DNA from: Steromphala cineraria
Lineage: Eukaryota; Mollusca; Gastropoda; Trochida; Trochidae
Assembly: GCA_916613615.1 (NCBI GenBank)
Contig: OU744721.1
Span: 84,139,060-84,203,059 of the forward strand
Reading direction: 5' to 3'
Length of the DNA: 64,000 bases
The translations under genes were made by a program, and so were the position numbers. Within the stretch, counting starts at the first letter, position 1, and each line of letters starts with the position of its first letter. Below the pieces are notes generated by a model. The model saw only the letters and a program-made list of their open reading frames with translations. It was not told the DNA's origin and ran no database searches. Below, one piece after another: positions 32,943-46,314 of the stretch.

Positions 32943-33712
32943 ATAGTTTTTCTCAGTGTCTGGAGAAGAAATTATTGAGTTATTAGATTTTTGTCATGGC
33001 TATGTGGTTGACTTTGAATTACAAATGGGTGTAACTGTATGAATTATATTTTGTGTTGAATTTTCATTAGCATTCAAATATTTCTGTCGAGGACTATTTC
33101 ATTGACACTAAAAAATGAATGTCTGAAGCCTTCTGTTTAAATACAAAGAGGGAAAACAGAGAAATCACAGGAATTTCAAGTCTCCAGAAATGAAGACTTG
33201 TCTTCCGCGTTGTGTATTTAACAATTATTAGCCTTATCACAAAGAAATCTTCACACAATAGCAGTGATCTGAGAAGCCAGCGCTTGGAAATGCTGTATGG
33301 GCCGAACATAAAATTTTCAAATGCTGATTTTTGTTAAAGCGATTGTTGCTTCCAAGATACTTTTTATTATGTTTAAAAAATTGAACTGAGTTATTATGAA
33401 GATTTTGTTCAGATCATGCTAAATTTTGTATGTTAAGTGTAGTGTGATTTTTTGGTTTAAGTAATTTTTTGGAAAGATGTGTGACAAGTTAAAATCAAGA
33501 CATTTGATAAATGTATTTCAAAGGGCTTATTGGCAATTACCTTTATTTTGGGGGAGGGGTGGAAGTTGGTGTGCCTTTTGCAGGTGCGAGTTTTAGTGAT
33601 GTAGTGGCATTGATTCAAGTCATCTTTTGTGATATTTGTAAGCTCTGAGAAGAGCTGTTTAGTGTTGAAAACACTAGTTTGGAAGAACTGCATGTTGCAT
33701 GTTCTTGAGTAT

Positions 33713-34024
33713 CTAGTATTTCATCTCTTCACTGTCATACTCCTCAGAGTCCGACTGGCTGTTGACAGACACATAGAATCTGAGTTCGGCAATCTTCTCA
33801 GCCTTTCCACAAGCATACTCGTAGTATGCATTGCGGACACCTTCAACTGTTGCCATTCAAAGTCGTAGGTTGTATCTGAATGAACGGTGGTTTTCTTGGC
33901 GAGCTTTGTCATAACGTTTCTGAAGACCTTCCAAGCGGTCGTTGAGGAGGACGACCTGTTCACATGCCTTCTTGAAGCGAGTCTCGGTCTCGTAGAGTTG
34001 AGCGTACAGGTGAAACTTCTCCAT
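33713..34024 (-). pseudogene. Array gene copy 18, nonsense at codon 56
   Basis: AGA changed to TGA at Arg56 (33857-33859), with further changes Tyr83 to Phe and Glu102 to Lys. Three non-silent changes in one copy fit relaxed constraint. Stem-loop 33641-33656, TATA 34084-34090. It lies just left of the BEL target duplication on the transcript side, but its own promoter is intact. Confidence 0.78.
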
Positions 34025-35271
34025 GGTATTGATAGTAGAAGCGATTCAGAAGATCTGATGCCAAATCCAATAGGCCACGGCCATTTTATACACTGGGCAT
34101 GACACGCCCTCTGTTGATGCGTGTCAAAACCTTCTCAAATGTGCAGTTGCACTGATTGGCCTGGAATCCAACGCTAGGTCCTGCCACTGGATATGTCAAT
34201 TACAAGGCAATCAACATTCACTTAACTGTGTACACATGGATGACAAATATCAACCTTGCTAGCAAGCATACCTTTTCCCATTTTTGTTGATTATTCTTTT
34301 TAATTCACTGACGGATAACTTTGCGTACTTTGAGTTAGAATGTCTGAACTTATGATAGTTACAGTAGATTGTACAGACAAACTACTCAGAGATAATCTTG
34401 GCCAAATTTGAAAATGCACATGTCAGATATCTCTTGAGTTGTACTGATTGAGTCAGACAATGTTTGTTTAACTGTCATTGTTTAACTAGAAAAAATACAG
34501 TAATAGTTTTTCTCAGTGTCTGGAGAAGAAATTATTGAGTTATTAGATTTTTGTCATGGCTATGTGGTTGACTTTGAATTACAAATGGGTGTAACTGTAT
34601 GAATTATATTTTGTGTTGAATTTTCATTAGCATTCAAATATTTCTGTCGAGGACTATTTCATTGACACTAAAAAATGAATGTCTGAAGCCTTCTGTTTAA
34701 ATACAAAGAGGGAAAACAGAGAAATCACAGGAATTTCAAGTCTCCAGAAATGAAGACTTGTCTTCCGCGTTGTGTATTTAACAATTATTAGCCTTATCAC
34801 AAAGAAATCTTCACACAATAGCAGTGATCTGAGAAGCCAGCGCTTGGAAATGCTGTATGGGCCGAACATAAAATTTTCAAATGCTGATTTTTGTTAAAGC
34901 GATTGTTGCTTCCAAGATACGTTTTATTATGTTTAAAAAATTGAACTGAGTTATTATGAAGATTTTGTTCAGATCATGCTAAATTTTGGATGTTAAGTGT
35001 AGTGTGATTTTTTGGTTTAAGTAATTTTTGGAAAGATGTGTGACAAGTTAAAATCAAGACATTTGATGAATGTATTTCAAAGGGCTTATGGGCAATTACC
35101 TTTATTTTGGGGGAGGGGTGGAAGTTGGTGTGCCTTTTGCAGGTGCGAGTTTTAGTGATGTAGTGGCATTGATTCAAGTCATCTTTTGTGATATTTGTAA
35201 GCTCTGAGAAGAGCTGTTTAGTGTTGAAAACACTAGTTTGGAAGAACTGCATGTTGCATGTTCTTGAGTAT

Positions 35272-35583
35272 CTAGTATTCCATCTCTTCACTGTCATACT
35301 CCTCAGAGTCCGACTGGCTGTTGACAGACACATAGTATCTGAGTTCGGCAATCTTCTCAGCCTTTCCACAAGCATACTCGTAGTATGCATTGCGGACACC
35401 TTCAACTGTTGCCATTCTAAGTCGTAGGTTGTATCTGAATGAACGGTGGTTTTTTTGGCGAGCTTTGTCATAACGTTTCTGAAGACCTTCCAAGCAGTCG
35501 TTGAGGAGGACGACCTGTTCACATGCCTTCTTGAAGCGAGTCTCGGTCTCGTAGAGTTGAGCGTACAGGTGAAACTTCTCCAT
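35272..35583 (-). CDS. Array gene copy 19: 103-residue coiled-coil/acidic-tail protein
   Basis: Intact, with Gln43 plus private changes Arg30 to Cys and Glu44 to Lys. Stem-loop 35200-35215, TATA 35643-35649. Confidence 0.72.
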   Translation of the reverse strand: MEKFHLYAQLYETETRFKKACEQVVLLNDCLEGLQKRYDKARQKNHRSFRYNLRLRMATVEGVRNAYYEYACGKAEKIAELRYYVSVNSQSDSEEYDSEEMEY

Positions 35584-36830
35584 GGTATTGATAGTAGAAG
35601 CGATTCAGAAGATCTGATGCCAAATCCATCAGGCCACGGCCATTTTATACACTGGCCATGACACGCCCTCTGTTGATGCGTGTCCAAACCTTCTCAAATT
35701 TGCAGTTGCACTGATTGGCCTGGAATCCAACGCTAGGTCCTGCCACTGGATATGTCAATTACAAGGCAATCAACATTCACTTAACTGTGTACACATGGAT
35801 GACAAATATCAACCTTGCTAGCAAGCATACCTTTTCCCATTTTTGTTGATTATTCTTTTTAATTCACTGACGGATAACTTTGCGTACTTTGAGTTAGAAT
35901 GTCTGAACTTATGATAGTTACAGTAGATTGTACAGACAAACTACTCAGAGATAATCTTGGCCAAATTTGAAAATGCACATGTCAGATATCTCTTGAGTTG
36001 TACTGATTGAGTCAGACAATGTTTGTTTAACTGTCATTGTTTAACTAGAAAAAATACAGTAATAGTTTTTCTCAGTGTCTGGAGAAGAAATTATTGAGTT
36101 ATTAGATTTTTGTCATGGCTATGTGGTTGACTTTGAATTACAAATGGGTGTAACTGTATGAATTATATTTTGTGTTAAATTTTCATTAGCATTCAAATAT
36201 TTCTGTCGAGGACTATTTCATTGACACTAAAAAATGAATGTCTGAAGCCTTCTGTTTAAATACAAAGAGGGAAAACAGAGAAATCACAGGAATTTCAAGT
36301 CTCCAGAAATGAAGACTTGTCTTCCGCGTTGTGTATTTAACAATTATTAGCCTTATCACAAAGAAATCTTCACACAATAGCAGTGATCTGAGAAGCCAGC
36401 GCTTGGAAATGCTGTATGGGCCGAACATAAAATTTTCAAATGCTGATTTTTGTTAAAGCGATTGTTGCTTCCAAGATACTTTTTATTATGTTTAAAAAAT
36501 TGAACTGAGTTATTATGAAGATTTTGTTCAGATCATGCTAAATTTTGTATGTTAAGTGTAGTGTGATTTTTTGGTTTAAGTAATTTTTGGAAAGATGTGT
36601 GACAAGTTAAAATCAAGACATTTGATGAATGTATTTCAAAGGGCTTATGGGCAATTACCTTTATTTTGGGGGAGGGGTGGAAGTTGGTGTGCCTTTTGCA
36701 GGTGCGAGTTTTAGTGATGTAGTGGCATTGATTCAAGTCATCTTTTGTTATATTTGTAAGCTCTGAGAAGAGCTGTTTAGTGTTGAAAACACTAGTTTGG
36801 AAGAACTGCATGTTGCATGTTCTTGAGTAT

Positions 36831-37142
36831 CTAGTATTCCATCTCTTCACTGTCATACTCCTCAGAGTCCGACTGGCTGTTGACAGACACATAGTATCTG
36901 AGTTCGGCAATCTTCTCAGCCTTTCCACAAGCATACTCGTAGTATGCATTGCGGACACCTTCAACTGTTGCCATTCTAAGTCGTAGGTTGTATCTGAATG
37001 AACGGTGGTTTTCTTGGCGAGCTTTGTCATAACGTTTCTGAAGACCTTCCAAGCGGTCGTTGAGGAGGACGACCTGTTCACATGCCTTCTTGAAGCGAGT
37101 CTCGGTCTCGTAGAGTTGAGCGTACAGGTGAAACTTCTCCAT
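36831..37142 (-). CDS. Array gene copy 20: 103-residue coiled-coil/acidic-tail protein
   Basis: Intact, Gln43. Stem-loop 36759-36774, TATA 37202-37208. One base differs in the spacer between hairpin and purine tract (GTTATATTT on the plus strand). Confidence 0.75.
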   Translation of the reverse strand: MEKFHLYAQLYETETRFKKACEQVVLLNDRLEGLQKRYDKARQENHRSFRYNLRLRMATVEGVRNAYYEYACGKAEKIAELRYYVSVNSQSDSEEYDSEEMEY

Positions 37143-38388
37143 GGTATTGATAGTAGAAGCGATTCAGAAGATCTGATGCCAAATCCATCAGGCCACGGCC
37201 ATTTTATACACTGGGCATGACACGCCCTCTGTTGATGGGTGTCAAAACCTTCTCAAATGTGCAGTTGCACTGATTGGCCTGGAATCCAACGCTAGGTCCT
37301 GCCACTGGATATGTCAATTACAAGGCAATCAACATTCACTTAACTGTGTACACATGGATGACAAATATCAACCTTGCTAGCAAGCATACCTTTTCCCATT
37401 TTTGTTGATTATTCTTTTTAATTCACTGACGGATAACTTTGCGTACTTTGAGTTAGAATGTCTGAACTTATGATAGTTACAGTAGATTGTACAGACAAAC
37501 TACTCAGAGATAATCTTGGCCAAATTTGAAAATGCACATGTCAGATATCTCTTGAGTTGTACTGATTGAGTCAGACAATGTTTGTTTAACTGTCATTGTT
37601 TAACTAGAAAAAATACAGTAATAGTTTTTCTCAGTGTCTGGAGAAGAAATTATTGAGTTATTAGATTTTTGTCATGGCTATGTGGTTGACTTTGAATTAC
37701 AAATGGGTGTAACTGTATGAATTATATTTTGTGTTGAATTTTCATTAGCATTCAAATATTTCTGTCGAGGACTATTCATTGACACTAAAAAATGAATGTC
37801 TGAAGCCTTCTGTTTAAATACAAAGAGGTAAAACAGAGAAATCACAGGAATTTCAAATCTCCAGAAATGAAGACTTGTCTTCCGCGTTGTGTATTTAACA
37901 ATTATTAGCTTTATCACAAAGAAATCTTCACACAATAGCAGTGATCTGAGAAGCCAGCGCTTGGAAATGCTGTATGGGCCGAACATAAAATTTTCAAATG
38001 CTGATTTTTGTTAAAGCGATTGTTGCTTCCAAGATACTTTTTATTATGTTTAAAAAATTGAACTGAGTTATTATGAAGATTTTGTTCAGATCATGCTAAA
38101 TTTTGTATGTTAAGTGTAGTGTGATTTTTTGGTTTAAGTAATTTTTGGAAAGATGTGTGACAAGTTAAAATCAAAACATTTGATGAATGTATTTCAAAGG
38201 GCTTATGGGCAATTACCTTTATTTTGGGGGAGGGGTGGAAGTTGGTGTGCCTTTTGCAGGTGCGAGTTTTAGTGATGTAGTGGCATTGATTCAAGTCATC
38301 TTTTGTGATATTTGTAAGCTCTGAGAAGAGCTGTTTAGTGTTGAAAACACTAGTTTGGAAGAACTGCATGTTGCATGTTCTTGAGTAT

Positions 38389-38700
38389 CTAGTATTCCAT
38401 CTCTTCACTGTCATACTCCTCAGAGTCCGACTGGCTGTTGACAGACACATAGTATCTGAGTTCGGCAATCTTCTCAGCCTTTCCACAAGCATACTCGTAG
38501 TATGCATTGCGGACATCTTCAACTGTTGCCATTCTAAGTCGTAGGTTGTATCTGAATGAACGGTGGTTTTCTTGGCGAGCTTTGTCATAACGTTTCTGAA
38601 GACCTTCCAAGCGGTCGTTGAGGAGGACGACCTGTTCACATGCCTTCTTGAAGCGAGTCTCGGTCTCGTAGAGTTGAGCGTACAGGTGAAACTTCTCCAT
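38389..38700 (-). CDS. Array gene copy 21: 103-residue coiled-coil/acidic-tail protein
   Basis: Intact, Gln43 with private Gly62 to Asp. Stem-loop 38317-38332, TATA 38760-38766. Confidence 0.74.
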   Translation of the reverse strand: MEKFHLYAQLYETETRFKKACEQVVLLNDRLEGLQKRYDKARQENHRSFRYNLRLRMATVEDVRNAYYEYACGKAEKIAELRYYVSVNSQSDSEEYDSEEMEY

Positions 38701-39947
38701 GGTATTGATAGTAGAAGCGATTCAGAAGATCTGATGCCAAATCCATCAGGCCACGGCCATTTTATACACTGGCCATGACACGCCCTCTGTTGATGGGTGT
38801 CAAAACCTTCTCAAATGTGCAGTTGCACTGATTGGCCTGGAATCCAACGCTAGGTCCTGCCACTGGATATGTCAATTACAAGGCAATCAACATTCACTTA
38901 ACTGTGTACACATGGATGGCAAATATCAACCTTGCTAGCAAGCATACCTTTTCCCATTTTTGTTGATTATTCTTTTTAATTCACTGACGGATAACTTTGC
39001 GTACTTTGAGTTAGAATGTCTGAACTTATGATAGTTACAGTAGATTGTACAGACAAACTACTCAGAGATAATCTTGGCCAAATTTGAAAATGCACATGTC
39101 AGATATCTCTTGAGTTGTACTGATTGAGTCAGACAGTGTTTGTTTAACTGTCATTGTTTAACTAGAAAAAATACAGTAATAGTTTTTCTCAGTGTCTGGA
39201 GAAGAAATTATTGAGTTATTAGATTTTTGTCATGGCTATGTGGTTGACTTTGAATTACAAATGGGTGTAACTGTATGAATTATATTTTGTGTTGAATTTT
39301 CATTAGCATTCAAATATTTCTGTCGAGGACTATTTCATTGACACTAAAAAATGAATGTCTGAAGCCTTCTGTTTAAATACAAAGAGGGAAAACAGAGAAA
39401 TCACAGGAATTTCAAGTCTCCAGAAATGAAGACTTGTCTTCCGCGTTGTGTATTTAACAATTATTAGCCTTATCACAAAGAAATCTTCACACAATAGCAG
39501 TGATCTGAGAAGCCAGCGCTTGGAAATGCTGTATGGGCCGAACATAAAATTTTCAAATGCTGATTTTTGTTAAAGCGATTGTTGCTTCCAAGATACTTTT
39601 TATTATGTTTAAAAAATTGAACTGAGTTATTATGAAGATTTTGTTCAGATCATGCTAAATTTTGGATGTTAAGTGTAGTGTGATTTTTTGGTTTAAGTAA
39701 TTTTTGGAAAGATGTGTGACAAGTTAAAATCAAGACATTTGATGAATGTATTTCAAAGGGCTTATGGGCAATTACCTTTATTTTGGGGGAGGGGTGGAAG
39801 TTGGTGTGCCTTTTGCAGGTGCGAGTTTTAGTGATGTAGTGGCATTGATTCAAGTCATCTTTTGTGATATTTGTAAGCTCTGAGAAGAGCTGTTTAGTGT
39901 TGAAAACACTAGTTTGGAAGAACTGCATGTTGCATGTTCTTGAGTAT

Positions 39948-40259
39948 CTAGTATTCCATCTCTTCACTGTCATACTCCTCAGAGTCCGACTGGCTGTTGA
40001 CAGACACATAGTATCTGAGTTCGGCAATCTTCTCAGCCTTTCCACAAGCATACTCGTAGTATGCATTGCGGACACCTTCAACTGTTGCCATTCTAAGTCG
40101 TAGGTTGTATCTGAATGAACGGTGGTTTTCTTGGCGAGCTTTGTCATAACGTTTCTGAAGACCTTCCAAGCGGTCGTTGAGGAGGACGACCTGTTCACAT
40201 GCCTTCTTGAAGCGAGTCTCGGTCTCGTAGAGTTGAGCGTACAGGTGAAACTTCTCCAT
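39948..40259 (-). CDS. Array gene copy 22: 103-residue coiled-coil/acidic-tail protein
   Basis: Intact, the common right-block type (Gln43). Stem-loop 39876-39891, TATA 40319-40325. Confidence 0.75.
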   Translation of the reverse strand: MEKFHLYAQLYETETRFKKACEQVVLLNDRLEGLQKRYDKARQENHRSFRYNLRLRMATVEGVRNAYYEYACGKAEKIAELRYYVSVNSQSDSEEYDSEEMEY

Positions 40260-41506
40260 GGTATTGATAGTAGAAGCGATTCAGAAGATCTGATGCCAAA
40301 TCCATCAGGCCACGGCCATTTTATACACTGGCCATGACACGCCCTCTGTTGATGGGTGTCAAAACCTTCTCAAATGTGCAGTTGCACTGATTGGCCTGGA
40401 ATCCAACGCTAGGTCCTGCCACTGGATATGTCAATTACAAGGCAATCAACATTCACTTAACTGTGTACACATGGATGACAAATATCAACCTTGCTAGCAA
40501 GCATACCTTTTCCCATTTTTGTTGATTATTCTTTTTAATTCACTGACGGATAACTTTGCGTACTTTGAGTTAGAATGTCTGAACTTATGATAGTTACAGT
40601 AGATTGTACAGACAAACTACTCAGAGATAATCTTGGCCAAATTTGAAAATGCACATGTCAGATATCTCTTGAGTTGTACTGATTGAGTCAGACAATGTTT
40701 GTTTAACTGTCATTGTTTAACTAGAAAAAATACAGTAATAGTTTTTCTCAGTGTCTGGAGAAGAAATGATTGAGTTATTAGATTTTTGTCATGGCTATGT
40801 GGTTGACTTTGAATTACAAATGGGTGTAACTGTATGAATTATATTTTGTGTTGAATTTTCATTAGCATTCAAATATTTCTGTCGAGGACTATTTCATTGA
40901 CACTAAAAAATGAATGTCTGAAGCCTTCTGTTTAAATACAAAGAGGGAAAACAGAGAAATCACAGGAATTTCAAGTCTCCAGAAATGAAGACTTGTCTTC
41001 CGCGTTGTGTATTTAACAATTATTAGCCTTATCACAAAGAAATCTTCACACAATAGCAGTGATCTGAGAAGCCAGCGCTTGGAAATGCTGTATGGGCCGA
41101 ACATAAAATTTTCAAATGCTGATTTTTGTTAAAGCGATTGTTGCTTCCAAGATACTTTTTATTATGTTTAAAAAATTGAACTGAGTTATTATGAAGATTT
41201 TGTTCAGATCATGCTAAATTTTGTATGTTAAGTGTAGTGTGATTTTTTGGTTTAAGTAATTTTTGGAAAGATGTGTGACAAGTTAAAATCAAGACATTTG
41301 ATGAATGTATTTCAAAGGGCTTATGGGCAATTACCTTTATTTTGGGGGAGGGGTGGAAGTTGGTGTGCCTTTTGCAGGTGCGAGTTTTAGTGATGTAGTG
41401 GCATTGATTCAAGTCATCTTTTGTGATATTTGTAAGCTCTGAGAAGAGCTGTTTAGTGTTGAAAACACTAGATTGGAAGAACTGCATGTTGCATGTTCTT
41501 GAGTAT

Positions 41507-41818
41507 CTAGTATTCCATCTCTTCACTGTCATACTCCTCAGAGTCCGACTGGCTGTTGACAGACACATAGTATCTGAGTTCGGCAATCTTCTCAGCCTTT
41601 CCACAAGCATACTCGTAGTATGCATTGCGGACACCTTCAACTGTTGCCATTCTAAGTCGTAAGTTGTATCTGAATGAACGGTGGTTTTCTTGGCGAGCTT
41701 TGTCATAACGTTTCTGAAGACCTTCCAAGCGGTCGTTGAGGAGGACGACCTGTTCACATGCCTTCTTGAAGCGAGTCTCGGTCTCGTAGAGTTGAGCGTA
41801 CAGGTGAAACTTCTCCAT
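41507..41818 (-). CDS. Array gene copy 23: 103-residue coiled-coil/acidic-tail protein
   Basis: Intact, Gln43, with the synonymous marker GTCGTAAGTTG that recurs in copies 24, 25, 27, 30, 33 and 36. Stem-loop 41435-41450, TATA 41878-41884. Confidence 0.75.
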   Translation of the reverse strand: MEKFHLYAQLYETETRFKKACEQVVLLNDRLEGLQKRYDKARQENHRSFRYNLRLRMATVEGVRNAYYEYACGKAEKIAELRYYVSVNSQSDSEEYDSEEMEY

Positions 41819-43065
41819 GGTATTGATAGTAGAAGCGATTCAGAAGATCTGATGCCAAATCCATCAGGCCACGGCCATTTTATACACTGGCCATGACACG
41901 CCCTCTGTTGATGCGTGTCAAAACCTTCTCAAATGTGCAGTTGCACTGATTGGCCTGGAATCCAACGCTAGGTCCTGCCACTGGATATGTCAATTACAAG
42001 GCAATCAACATTCACTTAACTGTGTACACATGGATGACAAATATCAACCTTGCTAGCAAGCATACCTTTTCCCATTTTTGTTGATTATTCTTTTTAATTC
42101 ACTGACGGATAACTTTGCGTACTTTGAGTTAGAATGTCTGAACTTATGATAGTTACAGTAGATTGTACAAACAAACTACTCAGAGATAATCTTGCCCAAA
42201 TTTGAAAATGCACATGTCAGATATCTCTTGAGTTGTACTGATTGAGTCAGACAATGTTTGTTTAACTGTCATTGTTTAACTAGAAAAAATACAGTAATAG
42301 TTTTTCTCAGTGTCTGGAGAAGAAATTATTGAGTTATTAGATTTTTGTCATGGCTACGTGGTTGACTTTGAATTACAAATGGGTGTAACTGTATGAATTA
42401 TATTTTGTGTTGAATTTTCATTAGCATTCAAATATTTCTGTTGAGGACTATTTCATTGACACTAAAAAATGAATGTCTGAAGCCTTCTGTTTAAATACAA
42501 AGAGGGAAAACAGAGAAATCACAGGAATTTCAAGTTTCCAGAAATGAAGACTTGTCTTCCGCGTTGTGTATTTAACAATTATTAGCCTTATCACAAAGAA
42601 ATCTTCACACAATAGCAGTGATCTGAGAAGCCAGCGCTTGGAAATGCTGTATGGGCCGAACATAAAATTTTCAAATGCTGATTTTTGTTAAAGCGATTGT
42701 TGCTTCCAAGATACTTTTTATTATGTTTAAAAAATTGAACTGAGTTATTATGAAGATTTTGTTCAGATCATGCTAAATTTTGGATGTTAAGTGTAGTGTG
42801 ATTTTTTGGTTTAAGTAATTTTTGGAAAGATGTGTGACAAGTTAAAATCAAGACATTTGATGAATGTATTTCAAAGGGCTTATGGGCAATTACCTTTATT
42901 TTGGGGGAGGGGTGGAAGTTGGTGTGCCTTTTGCAGGTGCGAGTTTTAGTGATGTAGTGGCATTGATTCAAGTCATCTTTTGTGATATTTGTAAGCTCTG
43001 AGAAGAGCTGTTTAGTGTTGAAAACACTAGTTTGGAAGAACTGCATGTTGCATGTTCTTGAGTAT

Positions 43066-43377
43066 CTAGTATTCCATCTCTTCACTGTCATACTCCTCAG
43101 AGTCCGACTGGCTGTTGACAGACACATAGTATCTGAGTTCGGCAATCTTCTCAGCCTTTCCACAAGCATACTCGTAGTATGCATTGCGGACACCTTCAAC
43201 TGTTGCCATTCTAAGTCGTAAGTTGTATCTGAATGAACGGTGGTTTTCTTGGCGAGCTTTGTCATAACGTTTCTGAAGACCTTCCAAGCGGTCGTTGAGG
43301 AGGACGACCTGTTCACATGCCTTCTTGAAGCGAGTCTCGGTCTCGTAGAGTTGAGCGTACAGGTGAAACTTCTTCAT
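43066..43377 (-). CDS. Array gene copy 24: 103-residue coiled-coil/acidic-tail protein
   Basis: Intact, Gln43 with Glu2 to Lys, which also weakens the Kozak +4 position from G to A. Stem-loop 42994-43009, TATA 43437-43443. Confidence 0.73.
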   Translation of the reverse strand: MKKFHLYAQLYETETRFKKACEQVVLLNDRLEGLQKRYDKARQENHRSFRYNLRLRMATVEGVRNAYYEYACGKAEKIAELRYYVSVNSQSDSEEYDSEEMEY

Positions 43378-44624
43378 GGTATTGATAGTAGAAGCGATTC
43401 AGAAGATCATATGCCAAATCCATCAGGCCACGGCCATTTTATACACTGGGCATGACACGCCCTCTGTTGATGCGTGTCAAAACCTTCTCAAATGTGCAGT
43501 TGCACTGATTGGCCTGGAATCCAACGCTAGGTCCTGCCACTGGATATGTCATTTACAAGGCAATCAACATTCACTTAACTGTGTACACATGGATGACAAA
43601 TATCAACCTTGCTAGCAAGCATACCTTTTCCCATTTTTGTTGATTATTCTTTTTAATTCACTGACGGATAACTTTGCGTACTTTGAGTTAGAATGTCTGA
43701 ACTTATGATAGTTACAGTAGATTGTACAAACAAACTACTCAGAGATAATCTTGCCCAAATTTGAAAATGCACATGTCAGATATCTCTTGAGTTGTACTGA
43801 TTGAGTCAGACAATGTTTGTTTAACTGTCATTGTTTAACTAAAAAAAATACAGTAATAGTTTTTCTCAGTGTCTGGAGAAGAAATTATTGAGTTATTAGA
43901 TTTTTGTCATGGCTATGTGGTTGACTTTGAATTACAAATGGGTGTAACTGTATGAATTATATTTTGTGTTGAATTTTCATTAGCATTCAAATATTTCTGT
44001 CGAGGACTATTTCATTGACACTAAAAAATGAATGTCTGAAGCCTTCTGTTTAAATACAAAGAGGGAAAACAGAGAAATCACAGGAATTTCAAGTCTCTAG
44101 AAATGAAGACTTGTCTTCCGCGTTGTGTATTTAACAATTATTAGCCTTATCACAAAGAAATCTTCACACAATAGCAGTGATCTGAGAAGCCAGCGCTTGG
44201 AAATGCTGTATGGGCCGAACATAAAATTTTCAAATGCTGATTTTTGTTAAAGCGATTGTTGCTTCCAAGATACGTTTTATTATGTTTAAAAAATTGAACT
44301 GAGTTATTATGAAGATTTTGTTCAGATCATGCTAAATTTTGGATGTTAAGTGTAGTGTGATTTTTTGGTTTAAGTAATTTTTGGAAAGATGTGTGACAAG
44401 TTAAAATCAAGACATTTGATGAATGTATTTCAAAGGGCTTATGGGCAATTACCTTTATTTTGGGGGAGGGGTGGAAGTTGGTGTGCCTTTTGCAGGTGCG
44501 AGTTTTAGTGATGTAGTGGCATTGATTCAAGTCATCTTTTGTGATATTTGTAAGCTCTGAGAAGAGCTGTTTAGTGTTGAAAACACTAGTTTGGAAGAAC
44601 TGCATGTTGCATGTTCTTGAGTAT

Positions 44625-44936
44625 CTAGTATTCCATCTCTTCACTGTCATACTCCTCAGAGTCCGACTGGCTGTTGACAGACACATAGTATCTGAGTTCG
44701 GCAATCTTCTCAGCCTTTCCACAAGCATACTCGTAGTATCCATTGCGGACACCTTCAACTGTTGCCATTCTAAGTCGTAAGTTGTATCTGAATGAACGGT
44801 GGTTTTCTTGGCGAGCTTTGTCATAACGTTTCTGAAGACCTTCCAAGCGGTCGTTGAGGAGGACGACCTGTTCACATGCCTTCTTGAAGCGAGTCTCGGT
44901 CTCGTAGAGTTGAGCGTACAGGTGAAACTTCTCCAT
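44625..44936 (-). CDS. Array gene copy 25: 103-residue coiled-coil/acidic-tail protein
   Basis: Intact, Gln43 with Ala66 to Gly, a change shared with the broken copy 27. Stem-loop 44553-44568, TATA 44996-45002. Confidence 0.74.
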   Translation of the reverse strand: MEKFHLYAQLYETETRFKKACEQVVLLNDRLEGLQKRYDKARQENHRSFRYNLRLRMATVEGVRNGYYEYACGKAEKIAELRYYVSVNSQSDSEEYDSEEMEY

Positions 44937-46183
44937 GGTATTGATAGTAGAAGCGATTCAGAAGATCTGATGCCAAATCCATCAGGCCACGGCCATTTTA
45001 TACACTGGCCATGACACGCCCTCTGTTGATGCGTGTCAAAACCTTCTCAAATGTGCAGTTGCACTGATTGGCCTGGAATCCAACGCTAGGTCCTGCCACT
45101 GGATATGTCAATTACAAGGCAATCAACATTCACTTAACTGTGTACACATGGATGACAAATATCAACCTTGCTAGCAAGCATACCTTTTCCCATTTTTGTT
45201 GATTATTCTTTTTAATTCACTGACGGATAACTTTGCGTACTTTGAGTTAGAATGTCTGAACTTATGATAGTTACAGTAGATTGTACAAACAAACTACTCA
45301 CAGATAATCTTGCCCAAATTTGAAAATGCACATGTCAGATATCTCTTGAGTTGTACTGATTGAGTCAGACAATGTTTGTTTAACTGTCATTGTTTAACTA
45401 GAAAAAATACAGTAATAGTTTTTCTCAGTGTCTGGAGAAGAAATTATTGAGTTATTAGATTTTTGTCATGGCTACGTGGTTGACTTTGAATTACAAATGG
45501 GTGTAACTGTATGAATTATATTTTGTGTTGAATTTTCATTAGCATTCAAATATTTCTGTTGAGGACTATTTCATTGACACTAAAAAATGAATGTCTGAAG
45601 CCTTCTGTTTAAATACAAAGAGGGAAAACAGAGAAATCACAGGAATTTCAAGTTTCCAGAAATGAAGACTTGTCTTCCGCGTTGTGTATTTAACAATTAT
45701 TAGCCTTATCACAAAGAAATCTTCACACAATAGCAGTGATCTGAGAAGCCAGCGCTTGGAAATGCTGTATGGGCCGAACATAAAATTTTCAAATGCTGAT
45801 TTTTGTTAAAGCGATTGTTGCTTCCAAGATACTGTTTATTATGTTTAAAAAATTGAACTGAGTTATTATGAAGATTTTGTTCAGATCATGCTAAATTTTG
45901 GATGTTAAGTGTAGTGTGATTTTTTGGTTTAAGTAATTTTTGGAAAGATGTGTGACAAGTTAAAATCAAGACATTTGATGAATGTATTTCAAAGGGCTTA
46001 TGGGCAATTACCTTTATTTTGGGGGAGGGGTGGAAGTTGGTGTGCCTTTTGCAGGTGCGAGTTTTAGTGATGTAGTGGCATTGATTCAAGTCATCTTTTG
46101 TGATATTTGTAAGCTCTGAGAAGAGCTGTTTAGTGTTGAAAACACTAGTTTGGAAGAACTGCATGTTGCATGTTCTTGAGTAT

Positions 46184-46294
46184 CTAGTATTCCATCTCTT
46201 CACTGTCATACTCCTCAGAGTCCGACTGGCTGTTGACAGACACATAGTATCTGAGTTCGGCAATCTTCTCAGCCTTTCCACAAGCATACTCGTA
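46184..46294 (-). pseudogene. Array gene copy 26, 5' two-thirds deleted
   Basis: Only the last 36 codons and the stop remain, joined at about 46294 to the promoter region by a deletion of about 247 bp. No start codon is left in this frame. The stem-loop (46112-46127) is intact. The junction carries an added TTTTATAC, so two TATAAAA boxes (46295-46301 and 46308-46314, minus strand) now lie 13 bp apart directly above the remnant. Confidence 0.8.
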
Positions 46295-46314
46295 TTTTAT
46301 ACGGCCATTTTATA
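46295..46314 (-). promoter_or_regulatory. Duplicated TATA box at deletion junction
   Basis: Two copies of the TATAAAA motif separated by GGCCG on the minus strand. Other units have one. The extra copy looks like a templated insertion made during repair of the copy 26 deletion. Confidence 0.6.
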
